Below are positions 8,757-16,874 of a stretch of DNA of 64,000 nucleotides, piece after piece. The stretch comes from Pontibacter sp. HSC-14F20 (GTDB lineage Bacteria; Bacteroidota; Bacteroidia; Cytophagales; Hymenobacteraceae). The position numbers and the translations under genes are program-made. Below the pieces are notes generated by a model. The model searched no databases and had not been told where the DNA came from. It saw only the letters and a program-made list of their open reading frames with translations. Numbering within the stretch: position 1 is the first letter of the stretch; every line of letters begins with the position of its first letter. The stretch is from positions 83,334 through 147,333 of the forward strand of contig NZ_JAHZTC010000012.1 in NCBI RefSeq assembly GCF_019599265.1, given 5' to 3'.

Positions 8757-8838
8757 CATAATCGTATCGGGCGTGCGTGCTGCACATTAAATGGTTGTTC
8801 TGCCATACTCCTCTTTCCAAACCGGGCAGATTTGGGCA

Positions 8839-8869
8839 CAAATATAGCCTGCTCCGGAATACTCACAAA
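8839..8869 (-). promoter_or_regulatory. consensus Bacteroidota promoter of accD
   Basis: On the minus strand TTTG (8866-8869), exactly 19 bases, then TATATTTG (8839-8846). This is a perfect match to the TTTG-N19-TAnnTTTG form known for the Bacteroidota primary sigma factor. The predicted leader is about 75 bases. Confidence 0.75.
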
Positions 8870-8926
8870 AGAGCAATTCCAAAGCAGGCTGTAAAATTAG
8901 TTAATAATCAGCAGTTCTGCTACAGA

Positions 8927-9985
8927 TTACGCAAGTGTAATGTCGTTGGCCAGGTATACGTCCTGAATCGCGTTCAGCAACTCCACGCCAACTTTCATGT
9001 CTTTCTGGAATGCCTTACGGCCAGAGATCAGGCCCATACCGCCTGCACGCTTGTTAATAACAGCTGTGCGCACAGCATCCGCCAGATCCGACTCACCTTT
9101 CGACTCACCACCGGAGTTGATCAGACCGGCACGGCCCATGTAGCAGTTTGCCACCTGGTAGCGAGCCAGGTCAATCGGGTTGTCAGAAGAAAGCTCCGAG
9201 TACATTTTCTCGTGGGTCTTGGCAAAACCAACCGCCTTGAAACCGCCGTTGTTCTCCGGCAATTTCTGCTTGATAATGTCGGCCTGAATCGTTACGCCCA
9301 GGTGGTTGGCCTGCGCTGTCAGGTCAGCTGCTACGTGGTAGTCTATACCATCTTTTTTGAAAGCATTGTTACGGGCATAGCACCAAAGAATAGTGGCCAT
9401 ACCTAACTGGTGCGCTCTTTCGAAGGCTTCTGCCACTTCTACGATCTGACGCGAAGACTCCTCAGAACCGAAGTAAATGGTGGCACCCACAGCCGTAGCA
9501 CCCAGGTTCCAGGCTTCGTCCACGGAGCCGAACATGATCTGGTCGAACTTGTTCGGGTAAGTCATCAGTTCGTTGTGGTTGATCTTCACTACAAACGGAA
9601 TCTTATGGGCGTACTTTCTGGACATCATCGCCAGGTTACCAAACGTAGTGGCCACCGCGTTACAACCACCCTCCATCGCTAATTTGATGATGTTCTCAGG
9701 ATCGAAGTAAATCGGATTTGGAGCAAAAGAGGCACCAGCTGTGTGCTCTATACCTTGGTCCACGGGCAGGATGGACAGGTAACCGGTACCCGCCAGACGA
9801 CCATGATTGAAGAGCTGCTGCAGGCTGCGTAATACCTGCGGGTTACGGTTAGACTGCGAGAACACACGGTCTACGAAGTCAGGTCCCGGTGCCTGGATCA
9901 GGTCCTTGGAGATTGTTTTACTTTCATACTGAAGCAGGTTCTCCGCTTCAGAACCCAGTAAGGAAACGATGTTATCGTACGACAT
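8927..9985 (-). CDS. fbaB: class I fructose-bisphosphate aldolase (DhnA/FbaB type)
   Basis: A 352-residue glycolytic/gluconeogenic aldolase of the DhnA-like class I type, which splits fructose-1,6-bisphosphate without a metal through a Schiff base. Family marks are [46 protein letters not shown] and QADIIKQK, where Lys239 is the likely Schiff-base residue by position in the family (inferred). The C-terminal NSGGESKG segment fits a phosphate-binding loop. Length matches E. coli FbaB (350). It is monocistronic with its own promoter. Confidence 0.95.
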   Translation of the reverse strand: MSYDNIVSLLGSEAENLLQYESKTISKDLIQAPGPDFVDRVFSQSNRNPQVLRSLQQLFNHGRLAGTGYLSILPVDQGIEHTAGASFAPNPIYFDPENIIKLAMEGGCNAVATTFGNLAMMSRKYAHKIPFVVKINHNELMTYPNKFDQIMFGSVDEAWNLGATAVGATIYFGSEESSRQIVEVAEAFERAHQLGMATILWCYARNNAFKKDGIDYHVAADLTAQANHLGVTIQADIIKQKLPENNGGFKAVGFAKTHEKMYSELSSDNPIDLARYQVANCYMGRAGLINSGGESKGESDLADAVRTAVINKRAGGMGLISGRKAFQKDMKVGVELLNAIQDVYLANDITLA

Positions 9986-10028
9986 TTTTTTAATGGTTTT
10001 TAATAAAGGGACGTATTGAATTGCAGGA

Positions 10029-10036
10029 CAAATATA
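10029..10036 (-). promoter_or_regulatory. -7 box of the fbaB promoter
   Basis: TATATTTG on the minus strand, 44 bases upstream of the fbaB ATG, matching TAnnTTTG. The -33 element is weak (no clear TTTG at 19 bases). Confidence 0.5.
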
Positions 10037-10254
10037 TAATGCTTTTGTATACTTCAGAAATTATCATGCCTTCTGATTACTTCACAGATATACTGCCCCA
10101 ACATACCGCATACCGCATTAAAATGTTGCTCTATACCTGACGATCAAAAAACTTTAAATTCCGGGTCTGTCTATACCTGATCATACCTAAACCTAATTCA
10201 ATTCTGCACTCGTTATACAAAGCAGTAGGTATAAGCATGTTATGCACGTTCGAT

Positions 10255-10920
10255 ATGAAACGCAAACTTCTTACAAACGCCTGGCTGCCACTTCTGTTAC
10301 TGTTGACAGGTATAGCAGGCTGTACTTCTTCTACACAAATTATGGGGTCCTGGAAGAGCTCTGATATCGAAGCTCAGAACTACCGGCGGGTGGTTGTGGC
10401 CGCCTTGACCGATAATCTGCTGGCCCGGCAGGAAGTGGAGAATGACCTGCAGGCGCAGCTGCAAACGCGCGGCATCCAGGCCACCCGCAGCATCGATTTG
10501 TTCCCGCCCTCAGCCACCGCCAAAGCCAGCCCTGATGTTAATCTGCTCATCGAGCGCATTAAAGCAGACGGACACGATGCTATCCTCACCGCCGCTCTGG
10601 TAGACGAGCAAACTGAAACCCGCTATGTGCCCGGCAACATGGGGTATCGCCCTGTGACGCGATTTATGTGGTATGGCAGTTTCAGGGGCTACTATACCTA
10701 CTGGTACCCTACACTCTATGACCCGGGTTACTACACCGAGGACAAGGTATACTACCTCGAAACAAACCTCTACGACATCAACACGGATCGCCTGGTATGG
10801 TCAGCACAGTCCAAGTCGCACAGCCCCCGTAGCCTGCGCAAGGCAGCCAGTAAATTTGCTGAGCTCACCATACAAAAGATGATTGAAGACAATGTGCTTC
10901 CCGCTGTAGTAAGCCAATAA
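10255..10920 (+). CDS. exported lipoprotein, unknown function
   Basis: A 221-residue lipoprotein. The frame opens at 10237, but ATG 10255 (MKRKLLTNAWLPLLLLLTG) gives a standard signal peptide ending in the lipobox TGIAGC. The mature part has a Rossmann-like start (RRVVVAALTDNLLARQEVE), a segment KADGHDAILTAALVDEQTET, an aromatic stretch rich in Tyr and Trp (SFRGYYTYWYPTLYDPGYYT), and a helical C-terminus. It resembles DUF4136/GNA1162-type periplasmic lipoproteins of unknown function; this is an impression, not a firm match. Confidence 0.75.
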   Translation: MKRKLLTNAWLPLLLLLTGIAGCTSSTQIMGSWKSSDIEAQNYRRVVVAALTDNLLARQEVENDLQAQLQTRGIQATRSIDLFPPSATAKASPDVNLLIERIKADGHDAILTAALVDEQTETRYVPGNMGYRPVTRFMWYGSFRGYYTYWYPTLYDPGYYTEDKVYYLETNLYDINTDRLVWSAQSKSHSPRSLRKAASKFAELTIQKMIEDNVLPAVVSQ

Positions 10921-10950
10921 AAAAAGGCGCTCCATGGAGCGCCTTTTTTT
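10919..10950. terminator. two-way terminator, perfect 32-base palindrome
   Basis: Seven A, GGCGCTCCATGGAGCGCC, seven T: fully self-complementary. Its left end overlaps the lipoprotein stop codon. It separates this plus-strand gene from the convergent M28 gene ending at 10970 and should terminate both. Confidence 0.93.
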
Positions 10951-10969
10951 ATGTTAGTCAGGTATAACC

Positions 10970-11983
10970 TTACTCGTTATACAGCACGTGCAGCACAGTC
11001 TGGCCTACTGCTTTCAGGGTGTTTTTGCTGATGATGTCCATCGAGTCAGTATGGCGGTGATGATAGTGCCCGAAGTAGTCGTCCTGATTTGCCATGTTGT
11101 ACTCAATGATGTCGATCATACGGATGCCGGCTATTGTATTTACATAGTAATGGTCGTCGGTTATGGCCGGAGCATTCACATACTTAAAGTAGTCGGAGTA
11201 ACCGATCTTATTGCCGGCACGCCATACCTTGTCCACAATGTTGCGGGCATACTGCATGGAGGTGCCTTCGCGGGCAAATTTGGCATTCTCGGCGCCCACC
11301 ATATCGAGCAGGATGCCATAGTTCGCTTTGTAATTCGGGGTGTGCTTGTTTTTGCTCCAGTGCTGCGAACCCAGGCACCAGTCGTCCTGCATGTAAGGGT
11401 AGTCACTGTTGTCAGGACGTCCGTAGTCTTCGCCGTCAAAGAAAATGATATCAATGCCTATACCTGGTTTTTGCTCAGCAGCCTGAATGGTGCGGGCAAT
11501 CTCGAGCAGTACACCTACACCGCTGGCACCGTCGTTAGCACCGTCAATCGGTTTGTTCTGATCCTTGTCGTCTTTGTCGGCAAAGGGGCGTGTGTCCCAG
11601 TGAGCCGCCAGCAGTACCCGCTTGGCTGCGTTGGGGTTGATGGTGCCGATGATGTTGCGCAGATTCAGCATAGTACCGTCAAAAGCACGCGCCTGAAATG
11701 TCTGCACCTGTACCTCAGCACCGTAGCTTCTTAGTGTCTCGATCAGCCACTCCCCTGTTTTGTAATGCTCTGCCGTGTTGGGTACACGCGGCCCGAAAGC
11801 CACCTGATGATCTACAAAAAAGTAAGCAGAGTCCGCATTGAACTCCGGTGCGTGCACGATAGCTTCTTCCACCTCGGCAGTTGAAACGCGTTCACTGTTG
11901 CTTCCGTTCTCAGAAGAGTCGCAGCTGTTAAGCCCCATCGTACCAAACAGCAGCATGGCCAGTAGCTTCATATTATTCTTCAT
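10970..11983 (-). CDS. M28-fold lipoprotein, probable glutaminyl-peptide cyclotransferase
   Basis: A 337-residue lipoprotein (lipobox GLNSC, Cys21) with an M28 zinc-peptidase fold. Aligned by eye to animal-type glutaminyl cyclase: AHWDTRP (H128, D130), [10 protein letters not shown] (D151, zinc), FFDGEDYG (E185 as acid/base, D186 as zinc ligand), [19 protein letters not shown] and HHRHTDSMD (zinc His). Such enzymes convert N-terminal Gln of exported proteins to pyroglutamate; Bacteroidetes have a membrane-anchored form. An ordinary M28 aminopeptidase is the alternative. Start 11983 overlaps the cysS end by 11 bases; Met5 (11971) would just avoid it. It is transcribed with cysS. Confidence 0.85.
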   Translation of the reverse strand: MKNNMKLLAMLLFGTMGLNSCDSSENGSNSERVSTAEVEEAIVHAPEFNADSAYFFVDHQVAFGPRVPNTAEHYKTGEWLIETLRSYGAEVQVQTFQARAFDGTMLNLRNIIGTINPNAAKRVLLAAHWDTRPFADKDDKDQNKPIDGANDGASGVGVLLEIARTIQAAEQKPGIGIDIIFFDGEDYGRPDNSDYPYMQDDWCLGSQHWSKNKHTPNYKANYGILLDMVGAENAKFAREGTSMQYARNIVDKVWRAGNKIGYSDYFKYVNAPAITDDHYYVNTIAGIRMIDIIEYNMANQDDYFGHYHHRHTDSMDIISKNTLKAVGQTVLHVLYNE

Positions 11984-13466
11984 AAGCCCAGTCTATTCCG
12001 GTTTTCAGGTCTTTTATCACGATGCCCTGCTTCTTCAGTTCAGCACGAATGGCATCTACCTTATCGTACGCTTTATTCTCCTTGGCCTCTTTGTAGAAAC
12101 TAAGTACCAGCCCCAGCATTTCTTCCATATCAGCGGTCGGCTCATCTTTCAGGCCCAGCACATCGGTTACCAGTTCGGTATAGGTTGAACGGATGGCATC
12201 GAAAGTGCCACGTGTCAGCGCCCCGATTTGCAACTGCCCCAGGTATAGGCTGTTGATTTTCTTGAGCAGGTTAAAGAGCGATGCAATCGTACGGGCCGTG
12301 TTCAGGTCGTCGTTCAGGCCACGGAAGCAATCTTCTGTCAGCTTGATCAGTTCTGCGTTCAGCTTCTCATCCGGTGCACCTATACCTTCTTCCGGATACT
12401 CCAGTTTCTCGAGTACGCGCAGGCCATTCATCAGCTTCCGATACCCTTTCTGGGCGGCTTGCAGTGCTTCGTTGCTAAAGTCGAGTGTGCTGCGGTAATG
12501 TGCCTGCAGGATAAAGAAACGAATCGTCATCGGGCTGTAGGCTTGCTCCAGCATTTTGTGGTTGCCGTTGAAGAGTTCGCTCAGGTTAATGAAGTTGCCC
12601 AGCGACTTACCCATTTTCTGGCCGTTCACCGTAATCATGTTGTTGTGCACCCAGTAACGGGCGGCATCGGAGTGGCTGTGGCTGGCCTGGCTCTGCGCAA
12701 TCTCGCATTCATGGTGTGGGAACATCAGGTCGAGTCCGCCACCATGTATATCGAAAGTTTCGCCAAGGTACTTGCGACTCATGGCCGAGCACTCGAGGTG
12801 CCAGCCCGGAAAGCCGTCGCTCCAGGGCGAAGGCCAGCGCATGATGTGCTGCGGCGATGCTTTTTTCCAGAGCGCAAAGTCCATTGGAGAACGCTTCTCG
12901 CCCTGTCCCTCAGTGTCGCGGGTGTTACTCAGCAGGTCCTCGATAATGCGGCCGGAAAGCTTGCCATAGTTGTTATGCTTATGGTAGGCTGGCACGTCAA
13001 AGTATACCGAGCCGTTCACCTCGTAGGCCATCCCGTTTTCGAGTATCTCCTGTATCATCTGGATCTGCTCAATGATGTGACCGGAAGCACGTGGCTCTAT
13101 ATCCGGCGACTTCACGTTGAGCGTGGCCATGTCCTGCTGATATACATTGGTATAATGTTGCACCACTTCCATCGGCTCGAGGTGCTCCAGCTTGGCTCTT
13201 TTCTGAATCTTGTCTTCGCCTTCGTCAGCGTCGTTTTCCAGATGGCCAACGTCAGTGATGTTGCGCACGTAGCGTACTTTGTAGCCCAGGTATTTGAGGT
13301 AACGGTACAGCACATCGAAGGTAACGGCACTGCGGGCATGGCCCAGGTGCGGCTCGCCGTATACTGTCGGCCCGCAGACATACATACCCACAAAGGGAGC
13401 GTGCAGCGGTTCGAACAGTTCTCGTTTGCGCGTAAGCGTATTGTACAGGTTCAGTTTGTGTTGCAT
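11973..13466 (-). CDS. cysS: cysteinyl-tRNA synthetase
   Basis: A 497-residue class I aminoacyl-tRNA synthetase charging tRNA-Cys. Marks: [18 protein letters not shown] (zinc Cys and HIGH-type motif HLGH), [26 protein letters not shown] (zinc site), and KMGKSLGN in place of KMSKS, a substitution I believe is tolerated in this family. The frame extends 11 codons further upstream, but ATG 13466 ([11 protein letters not shown]) is the usual start. Its stop overlaps the start of the M28 gene, which suggests coupled expression. Confidence 0.97.
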   Translation of the reverse strand: MQHKLNLYNTLTRKRELFEPLHAPFVGMYVCGPTVYGEPHLGHARSAVTFDVLYRYLKYLGYKVRYVRNITDVGHLENDADEGEDKIQKRAKLEHLEPMEVVQHYTNVYQQDMATLNVKSPDIEPRASGHIIEQIQMIQEILENGMAYEVNGSVYFDVPAYHKHNNYGKLSGRIIEDLLSNTRDTEGQGEKRSPMDFALWKKASPQHIMRWPSPWSDGFPGWHLECSAMSRKYLGETFDIHGGGLDLMFPHHECEIAQSQASHSHSDAARYWVHNNMITVNGQKMGKSLGNFINLSELFNGNHKMLEQAYSPMTIRFFILQAHYRSTLDFSNEALQAAQKGYRKLMNGLRVLEKLEYPEEGIGAPDEKLNAELIKLTEDCFRGLNDDLNTARTIASLFNLLKKINSLYLGQLQIGALTRGTFDAIRSTYTELVTDVLGLKDEPTADMEEMLGLVLSFYKEAKENKAYDKVDAIRAELKKQGIVIKDLKTGIDWAYEE

Positions 13467-13581
13467 GGTATGGATATGCACAGCATGCGCACAGGGCATG
13501 CCTTCTGTTTATACTTGATTTTCTCGGTTAACCTCACTGGCAAACCAAAGTTCAAAATTAAGAAAATATACCGTCAGTGCC

Positions 13582-14712
13582 TTACTCCTCCTTCGGCTTG
13601 ATGACATAGGTGGCCGAGATGGGGAAGTGGTCAGAAAGCGGCATTTCGTAATGCGTTTTAAAATCGTAGGCCTCCAGCCCTTCGCTATAGAACTGGTTAT
13701 CAATACGCAGGAATGGCAGCGGACCGTTGTAAGTGGCCCCCACTCCGTTACCGGCTTTCTCAAACGAGTTGTTCAGTTCACTTACCAATTGACTGTAGGT
13801 ATAGCTAAACGGAATATCGTTGAAGTCGCCCGTCACAATAACCGGATAGGGTGAAGTTTTGACGTGGTCGAGTAACTGCTGTACCTGCATAGCCCGGGCC
13901 CGGAAACCCATGCGCAAACGACGAGCCAGGTTGCGGCTTTCTTTCTTAAAGCTCACTTCATCGCCAATTGCAGAGTAGGTATTTTCGATATCTGCAGCCC
14001 TGATGCTCATCGACTGCAGGTGTACAGCATATACCCTAACCGTATCTCCTTTCACATTGATATCAACCCAGGCGGCCCGGTTGGCACTGCGTTTTGAAGT
14101 ATTTGAGAAGTAGAGCGTATTACCTCTTATGATAGGATATTTTGAGAAAATCACGACCCCAACGTCAGAAACAATACGGTCACTCTGGTAGGTCGACGAG
14201 AAAACATACCTGTCATATCGCTTCCCGATCCGGTTAAAATTATTGAACTCAGTAGAATTGACCCGGCTATAAAACTCCTGCAGACAGAACACATCGGCAG
14301 GGTGCGTAGCTACCCAATCCACCATCTCTTCCGACACACGCGGCACGCCCTCCACAATCTTTTCGTAAGCGTTAAAGATATGCACGTTGAAGCTGAGCAC
14401 CTCGAGGGTTTTAGCGCCCATCGGCACTTCCTTATCCCATGAAACAGATAACAGCCGACCATAATGGTTCCAGCCTAGACCGATCACGGCAAGCGGCAGA
14501 AAAACATACCACGAGCGCTTCAGCAGCCAGTAAACAAAGAACAAAAAATTGAGGACAAGAGCACCGGGCAGCGAGAAGGCCATAAAGCCGGCAGGCCAGA
14601 ATTCGTAGGGAGGCACGCGCATGCTCAACACACCCAGCAGCAACCAAAGTACCACCAGGATATTCAGGATCAGCCAGATTCTCCGGCGTATTTGTTTGAA
14701 TGTACCTGCCAC
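13582..14712 (-). CDS. membrane-anchored endonuclease/exonuclease/phosphatase-family protein
   Basis: A 376-residue protein with three N-terminal membrane helices (about residues 12-30, 37-62 and 66-82), then an EEP (DNase I-like) domain: LEVLSFNVHIFNAY, DVFCLQEFYS, YAVHLQS, VIVTGDFNDIPFSYTY and LSDHFPISATY supply the Asn, Glu, His, Asp-Asn and Asp-His positions of the active site. The catalytic domain probably faces the periplasm. The substrate is unknown; nucleic acid, phosphoinositide-like lipid or other phosphodiesters are all possible. The start is a GTG at 14712; no upstream or nearby ATG exists. Confidence 0.85.
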   Translation of the reverse strand: MAGTFKQIRRRIWLILNILVVLWLLLGVLSMRVPPYEFWPAGFMAFSLPGALVLNFLFFVYWLLKRSWYVFLPLAVIGLGWNHYGRLLSVSWDKEVPMGAKTLEVLSFNVHIFNAYEKIVEGVPRVSEEMVDWVATHPADVFCLQEFYSRVNSTEFNNFNRIGKRYDRYVFSSTYQSDRIVSDVGVVIFSKYPIIRGNTLYFSNTSKRSANRAAWVDINVKGDTVRVYAVHLQSMSIRAADIENTYSAIGDEVSFKKESRNLARRLRMGFRARAMQVQQLLDHVKTSPYPVIVTGDFNDIPFSYTYSQLVSELNNSFEKAGNGVGATYNGPLPFLRIDNQFYSEGLEAYDFKTHYEMPLSDHFPISATYVIKPKEE

Positions 14713-14717
14713 GGTGG

Positions 14718-14725
14718 CAAACTTA
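14718..14725 (-). promoter_or_regulatory. possible -7 box right before the EEP gene
   Basis: TAAGTTTG on the minus strand fits TAnnTTTG, with CTTG 22 bases upstream. It sits only six bases from the GTG start, so if used the message would be nearly leaderless. Confidence 0.35.
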
Positions 14726-14926
14726 CAAATTATGCTTGTAGGAATATCAAGCCTCGCTTCAGAATATATTTAGTTGTGCGGGCTGTAGTGTTCTAAAAAG
14801 CAGAACTTTTCGCACGCAGGTTAATGTTACAGAACCGAAGCCCTTCCGGCAGCCCGCATTTGCCATCCAAAAGCCGTCCGAAATCTCCAGAAACCATATA
14901 ATTACAGCGTACTTAAACACTTATTG

Positions 14927-14957
14927 TTGTTTATATAATGTTTTTATAGTAAATTTG
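14927..14957 (+). promoter_or_regulatory. promoter of the rimP-nusA-infB operon
   Basis: TTG (14927-14929), 20 bases, then TAAATTTG (14950-14957), a good Bacteroidota -33/-7 pair in an AT-rich stretch. The predicted start near 14963 gives a leader of about 58 bases that contains the hairpin at 14979-14999. Confidence 0.65.
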
Positions 14958-14978
14958 TGACATTATTTCCAAGGAGAT

Positions 14979-15012
14979 GAGGGGACGCGAGGTCCCCTTC
15001 TTTATTTTCTTT
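14979..15012 (+). promoter_or_regulatory. leader hairpin plus T-rich tract (possible attenuator)
   Basis: Stem GGGGAC/GTCCCC (14981-14986 with 14992-14997), extendable by two pairs, with loop GCGAG, followed by TTCTTTATTTTCTTT. It has the shape of an intrinsic terminator placed between the promoter and the rimP start. In other bacteria NusA controls its own operon at the leader; a similar role here is inference. Confidence 0.55.
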
Positions 15013-15020
15013 AAGTGACT

Positions 15021-15494
15021 ATGGCAATAACGGCACCAAGTATTCGCGCTATGGCTGAGGCCAGCCTACCGGAAAATGACCTGTTCATCGTAGATGTGGC
15101 AGTGTCTGATTCGGCGGTGCGTCCCAAGATAACCGTGCTGGCTGACGGCGAGCAGGGCATTACCATTGACCAATGCGCTACCATCAGCCGCCGCGTCAAT
15201 TCAAAGATCGCGGAGGAGTATGGCGAGGAAATATCTTATGTGCTGGAGGTGAGCTCACCGGGTGTGGATTTTCCGCTCACGCAGCCAAAGCAGTATATGC
15301 GAAACATTGGCCGCAACCTGAAACTGAAAATGCAGGATGGCACCGAGAAAACCGGCAAGCTGGAAGAGGTGACAGAAACAGGTATAAGCCTGACACAAGA
15401 AATCAAACAAAAAGGCAAAAAGGCAACGTATGAGCCTGTGCAAATACCTTTCGGGGAGATTGTAAAAGCAAATGTTGTAATATCTTTTAAATGA
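15021..15494 (+). CDS. rimP: ribosome maturation factor RimP
   Basis: About 157 residues; needed for 30S subunit assembly. Marks: LFIVDVAVSDSAVRPKITV, ITIDQCATISRRV, YVLEVSSPGVDFPLTQPKQY and the C-terminal SH3-like part PVQIPFGEIVKANVVISFK. ATG 15021 and GTG 15015 are both possible starts; the ATG is preferred. It is the first gene of the rimP-nusA-infB operon, 7 bases before nusA. Confidence 0.95.
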   Translation: MAITAPSIRAMAEASLPENDLFIVDVAVSDSAVRPKITVLADGEQGITIDQCATISRRVNSKIAEEYGEEISYVLEVSSPGVDFPLTQPKQYMRNIGRNLKLKMQDGTEKTGKLEEVTETGISLTQEIKQKGKKATYEPVQIPFGEIVKANVVISFK

Positions 15495-15501
15495 TAAAAT
15501 A

Positions 15502-16755
15502 ATGAACAGTTCAGTCCTGATCGAGTCGTTCGCTGAATTTGCGAAATTCAAGAACATAGACCGCCCGACGATGATGCGCATCCTGGAGGATGTATTCCGT
15601 ACCATGATCCGCAAGAAGTGGGGCACCGACGAGAACTTTGACATCATCCTGAACGTGGAGAAGGGTGACCTGGAGATCTGGCGCAACCGCGAAATTGTGG
15701 ACGACAACTCGGAGGACATCTGGGATCATGACAAGATCGCCTTATCAGAGGCACAGAAGATTGAACCTGACTTTGAGGTGGGTGAAGAGGTATCAGAAGA
15801 GATACAGTTGGAGGACTTCGGTCGCCGTGCTGTTTTGACTGCCCGCCAAACCCTGATTCAGCGCATCAAGGACATGGAGAAAGAACTCCTGTTCCAGAAA
15901 TACAAGGACCTTGTTGGCGAGATTATTTCCGGTGAGGTATACCAGGTATGGAACCGCGAGGTGTTGCTGCTCGACCAGGAAGAAAACGAACTGCTGATCC
16001 CGAAAGGTGAGCAGATCCCGAAAGACCGTTACCGCAAAGGTGATGTAGTGCGTGCTGTGGTACAGCGTGTTGAGATCGTGAACGGTAATCCGAAAATCAT
16101 TCTTTCCCGTACATCTCCTGCATTCCTGGAGCGCTTGTTCGAGAACGAGGTACCAGAGATTTATGACGGTTTGATCGCCATTAAAAAAATTGTGCGTGAG
16201 CCCGGCGAGCGTGCCAAAGTAGCCGTAGAATCGTTTGACGATCGCATTGACCCGGTAGGTGCCTGCGTGGGCATGAAGGGTTCCCGTATCCACAGCATCG
16301 TACGCGAACTGGAGAACGAGAACATCGACGTGATCAACTACACCGACAACCTGGAGCTATACATACAGCGTGCTCTTAGCCCGGCTAAGATCACCAGCAT
16401 GAAAATAGACAACGAGAACGGCCGTGTATCGGTGTTCCTGAAGCCAGACCAGGTATCGCTTGCGATCGGTAAAGGCGGACAGAACATTAAACTGGCCAGC
16501 AAACTGGTTGACATGGAAATCGACGTATTCAGAGAGTCTGAAGTATACGAAGAAGACATCAGCCTGGAAGAATTTACAGACGAAATCGAGGACTGGGTGA
16601 TTGCAGAATTGCGTCGCATCGGTCTGGACACAGCCAAGAGTGTACTGGCTGTTTCGAAAGAAGACCTGCTTCGCAGAACAGAACTGGAAGAAGAGACGAT
16701 CGAAAGCGTGCTCTCTATCCTGCGCGAAGAGTTGGAAGAAGAAGACAATCAATAG
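15502..16755 (+). CDS. nusA: transcription termination/antitermination factor NusA
   Basis: A 417-residue RNA-polymerase-binding factor controlling pausing, termination and antitermination. Order: N-terminal polymerase-binding domain (1 to about 130), S1 domain (about 135-200, SGEVYQVWNREVLLL), KH1 (VGACVGMKGSRIHSIVREL) and KH2 (SLAIGKGGQNIKLASKL), then an acidic tail with one helix-hairpin-helix-like repeat (LRRIGLDTAKSVLAVSKEDL). It lacks the two full C-terminal acidic repeats of E. coli NusA, so it is shorter (E. coli 495). Confidence 0.96.
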   Translation: MNSSVLIESFAEFAKFKNIDRPTMMRILEDVFRTMIRKKWGTDENFDIILNVEKGDLEIWRNREIVDDNSEDIWDHDKIALSEAQKIEPDFEVGEEVSEEIQLEDFGRRAVLTARQTLIQRIKDMEKELLFQKYKDLVGEIISGEVYQVWNREVLLLDQEENELLIPKGEQIPKDRYRKGDVVRAVVQRVEIVNGNPKIILSRTSPAFLERLFENEVPEIYDGLIAIKKIVREPGERAKVAVESFDDRIDPVGACVGMKGSRIHSIVRELENENIDVINYTDNLELYIQRALSPAKITSMKIDNENGRVSVFLKPDQVSLAIGKGGQNIKLASKLVDMEIDVFRESEVYEEDISLEEFTDEIEDWVIAELRRIGLDTAKSVLAVSKEDLLRRTELEEETIESVLSILREELEEEDNQ

Positions 16756-16766
16756 TTGTGAGTTGC

Positions 16767-16807
16767 GCCCCATTGCTGTAATTTTGAAAAAAATACAGCA
16801 ATGGGGC
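16767..16807 (+). other. 14-bp perfect hairpin between nusA and infB
   Basis: GCCCCATTGCTGTA (16767-16780) and its exact complement TACAGCAATGGGGC (16794-16807), with an inner TTTT/AAAA pairing and a three-base loop. No T-tract follows, so it is not a standard terminator. It lies 11 bases after the nusA stop and 67 before the infB start, and could be an RNA-processing or stability element. Confidence 0.75.
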
Positions 16808-16874
16808 TCGGTTCTATACCTTGCAAGGCAACTATAGTATATTAACAGAATAAATAAAGACAGCATATCAGAAC

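Noticed and set aside
12459..13601. 380-residue plus-strand frame
   Set aside because: Antisense shadow of cysS; composition (Val/His-rich) is typical of antisense reading of a GC-balanced gene.
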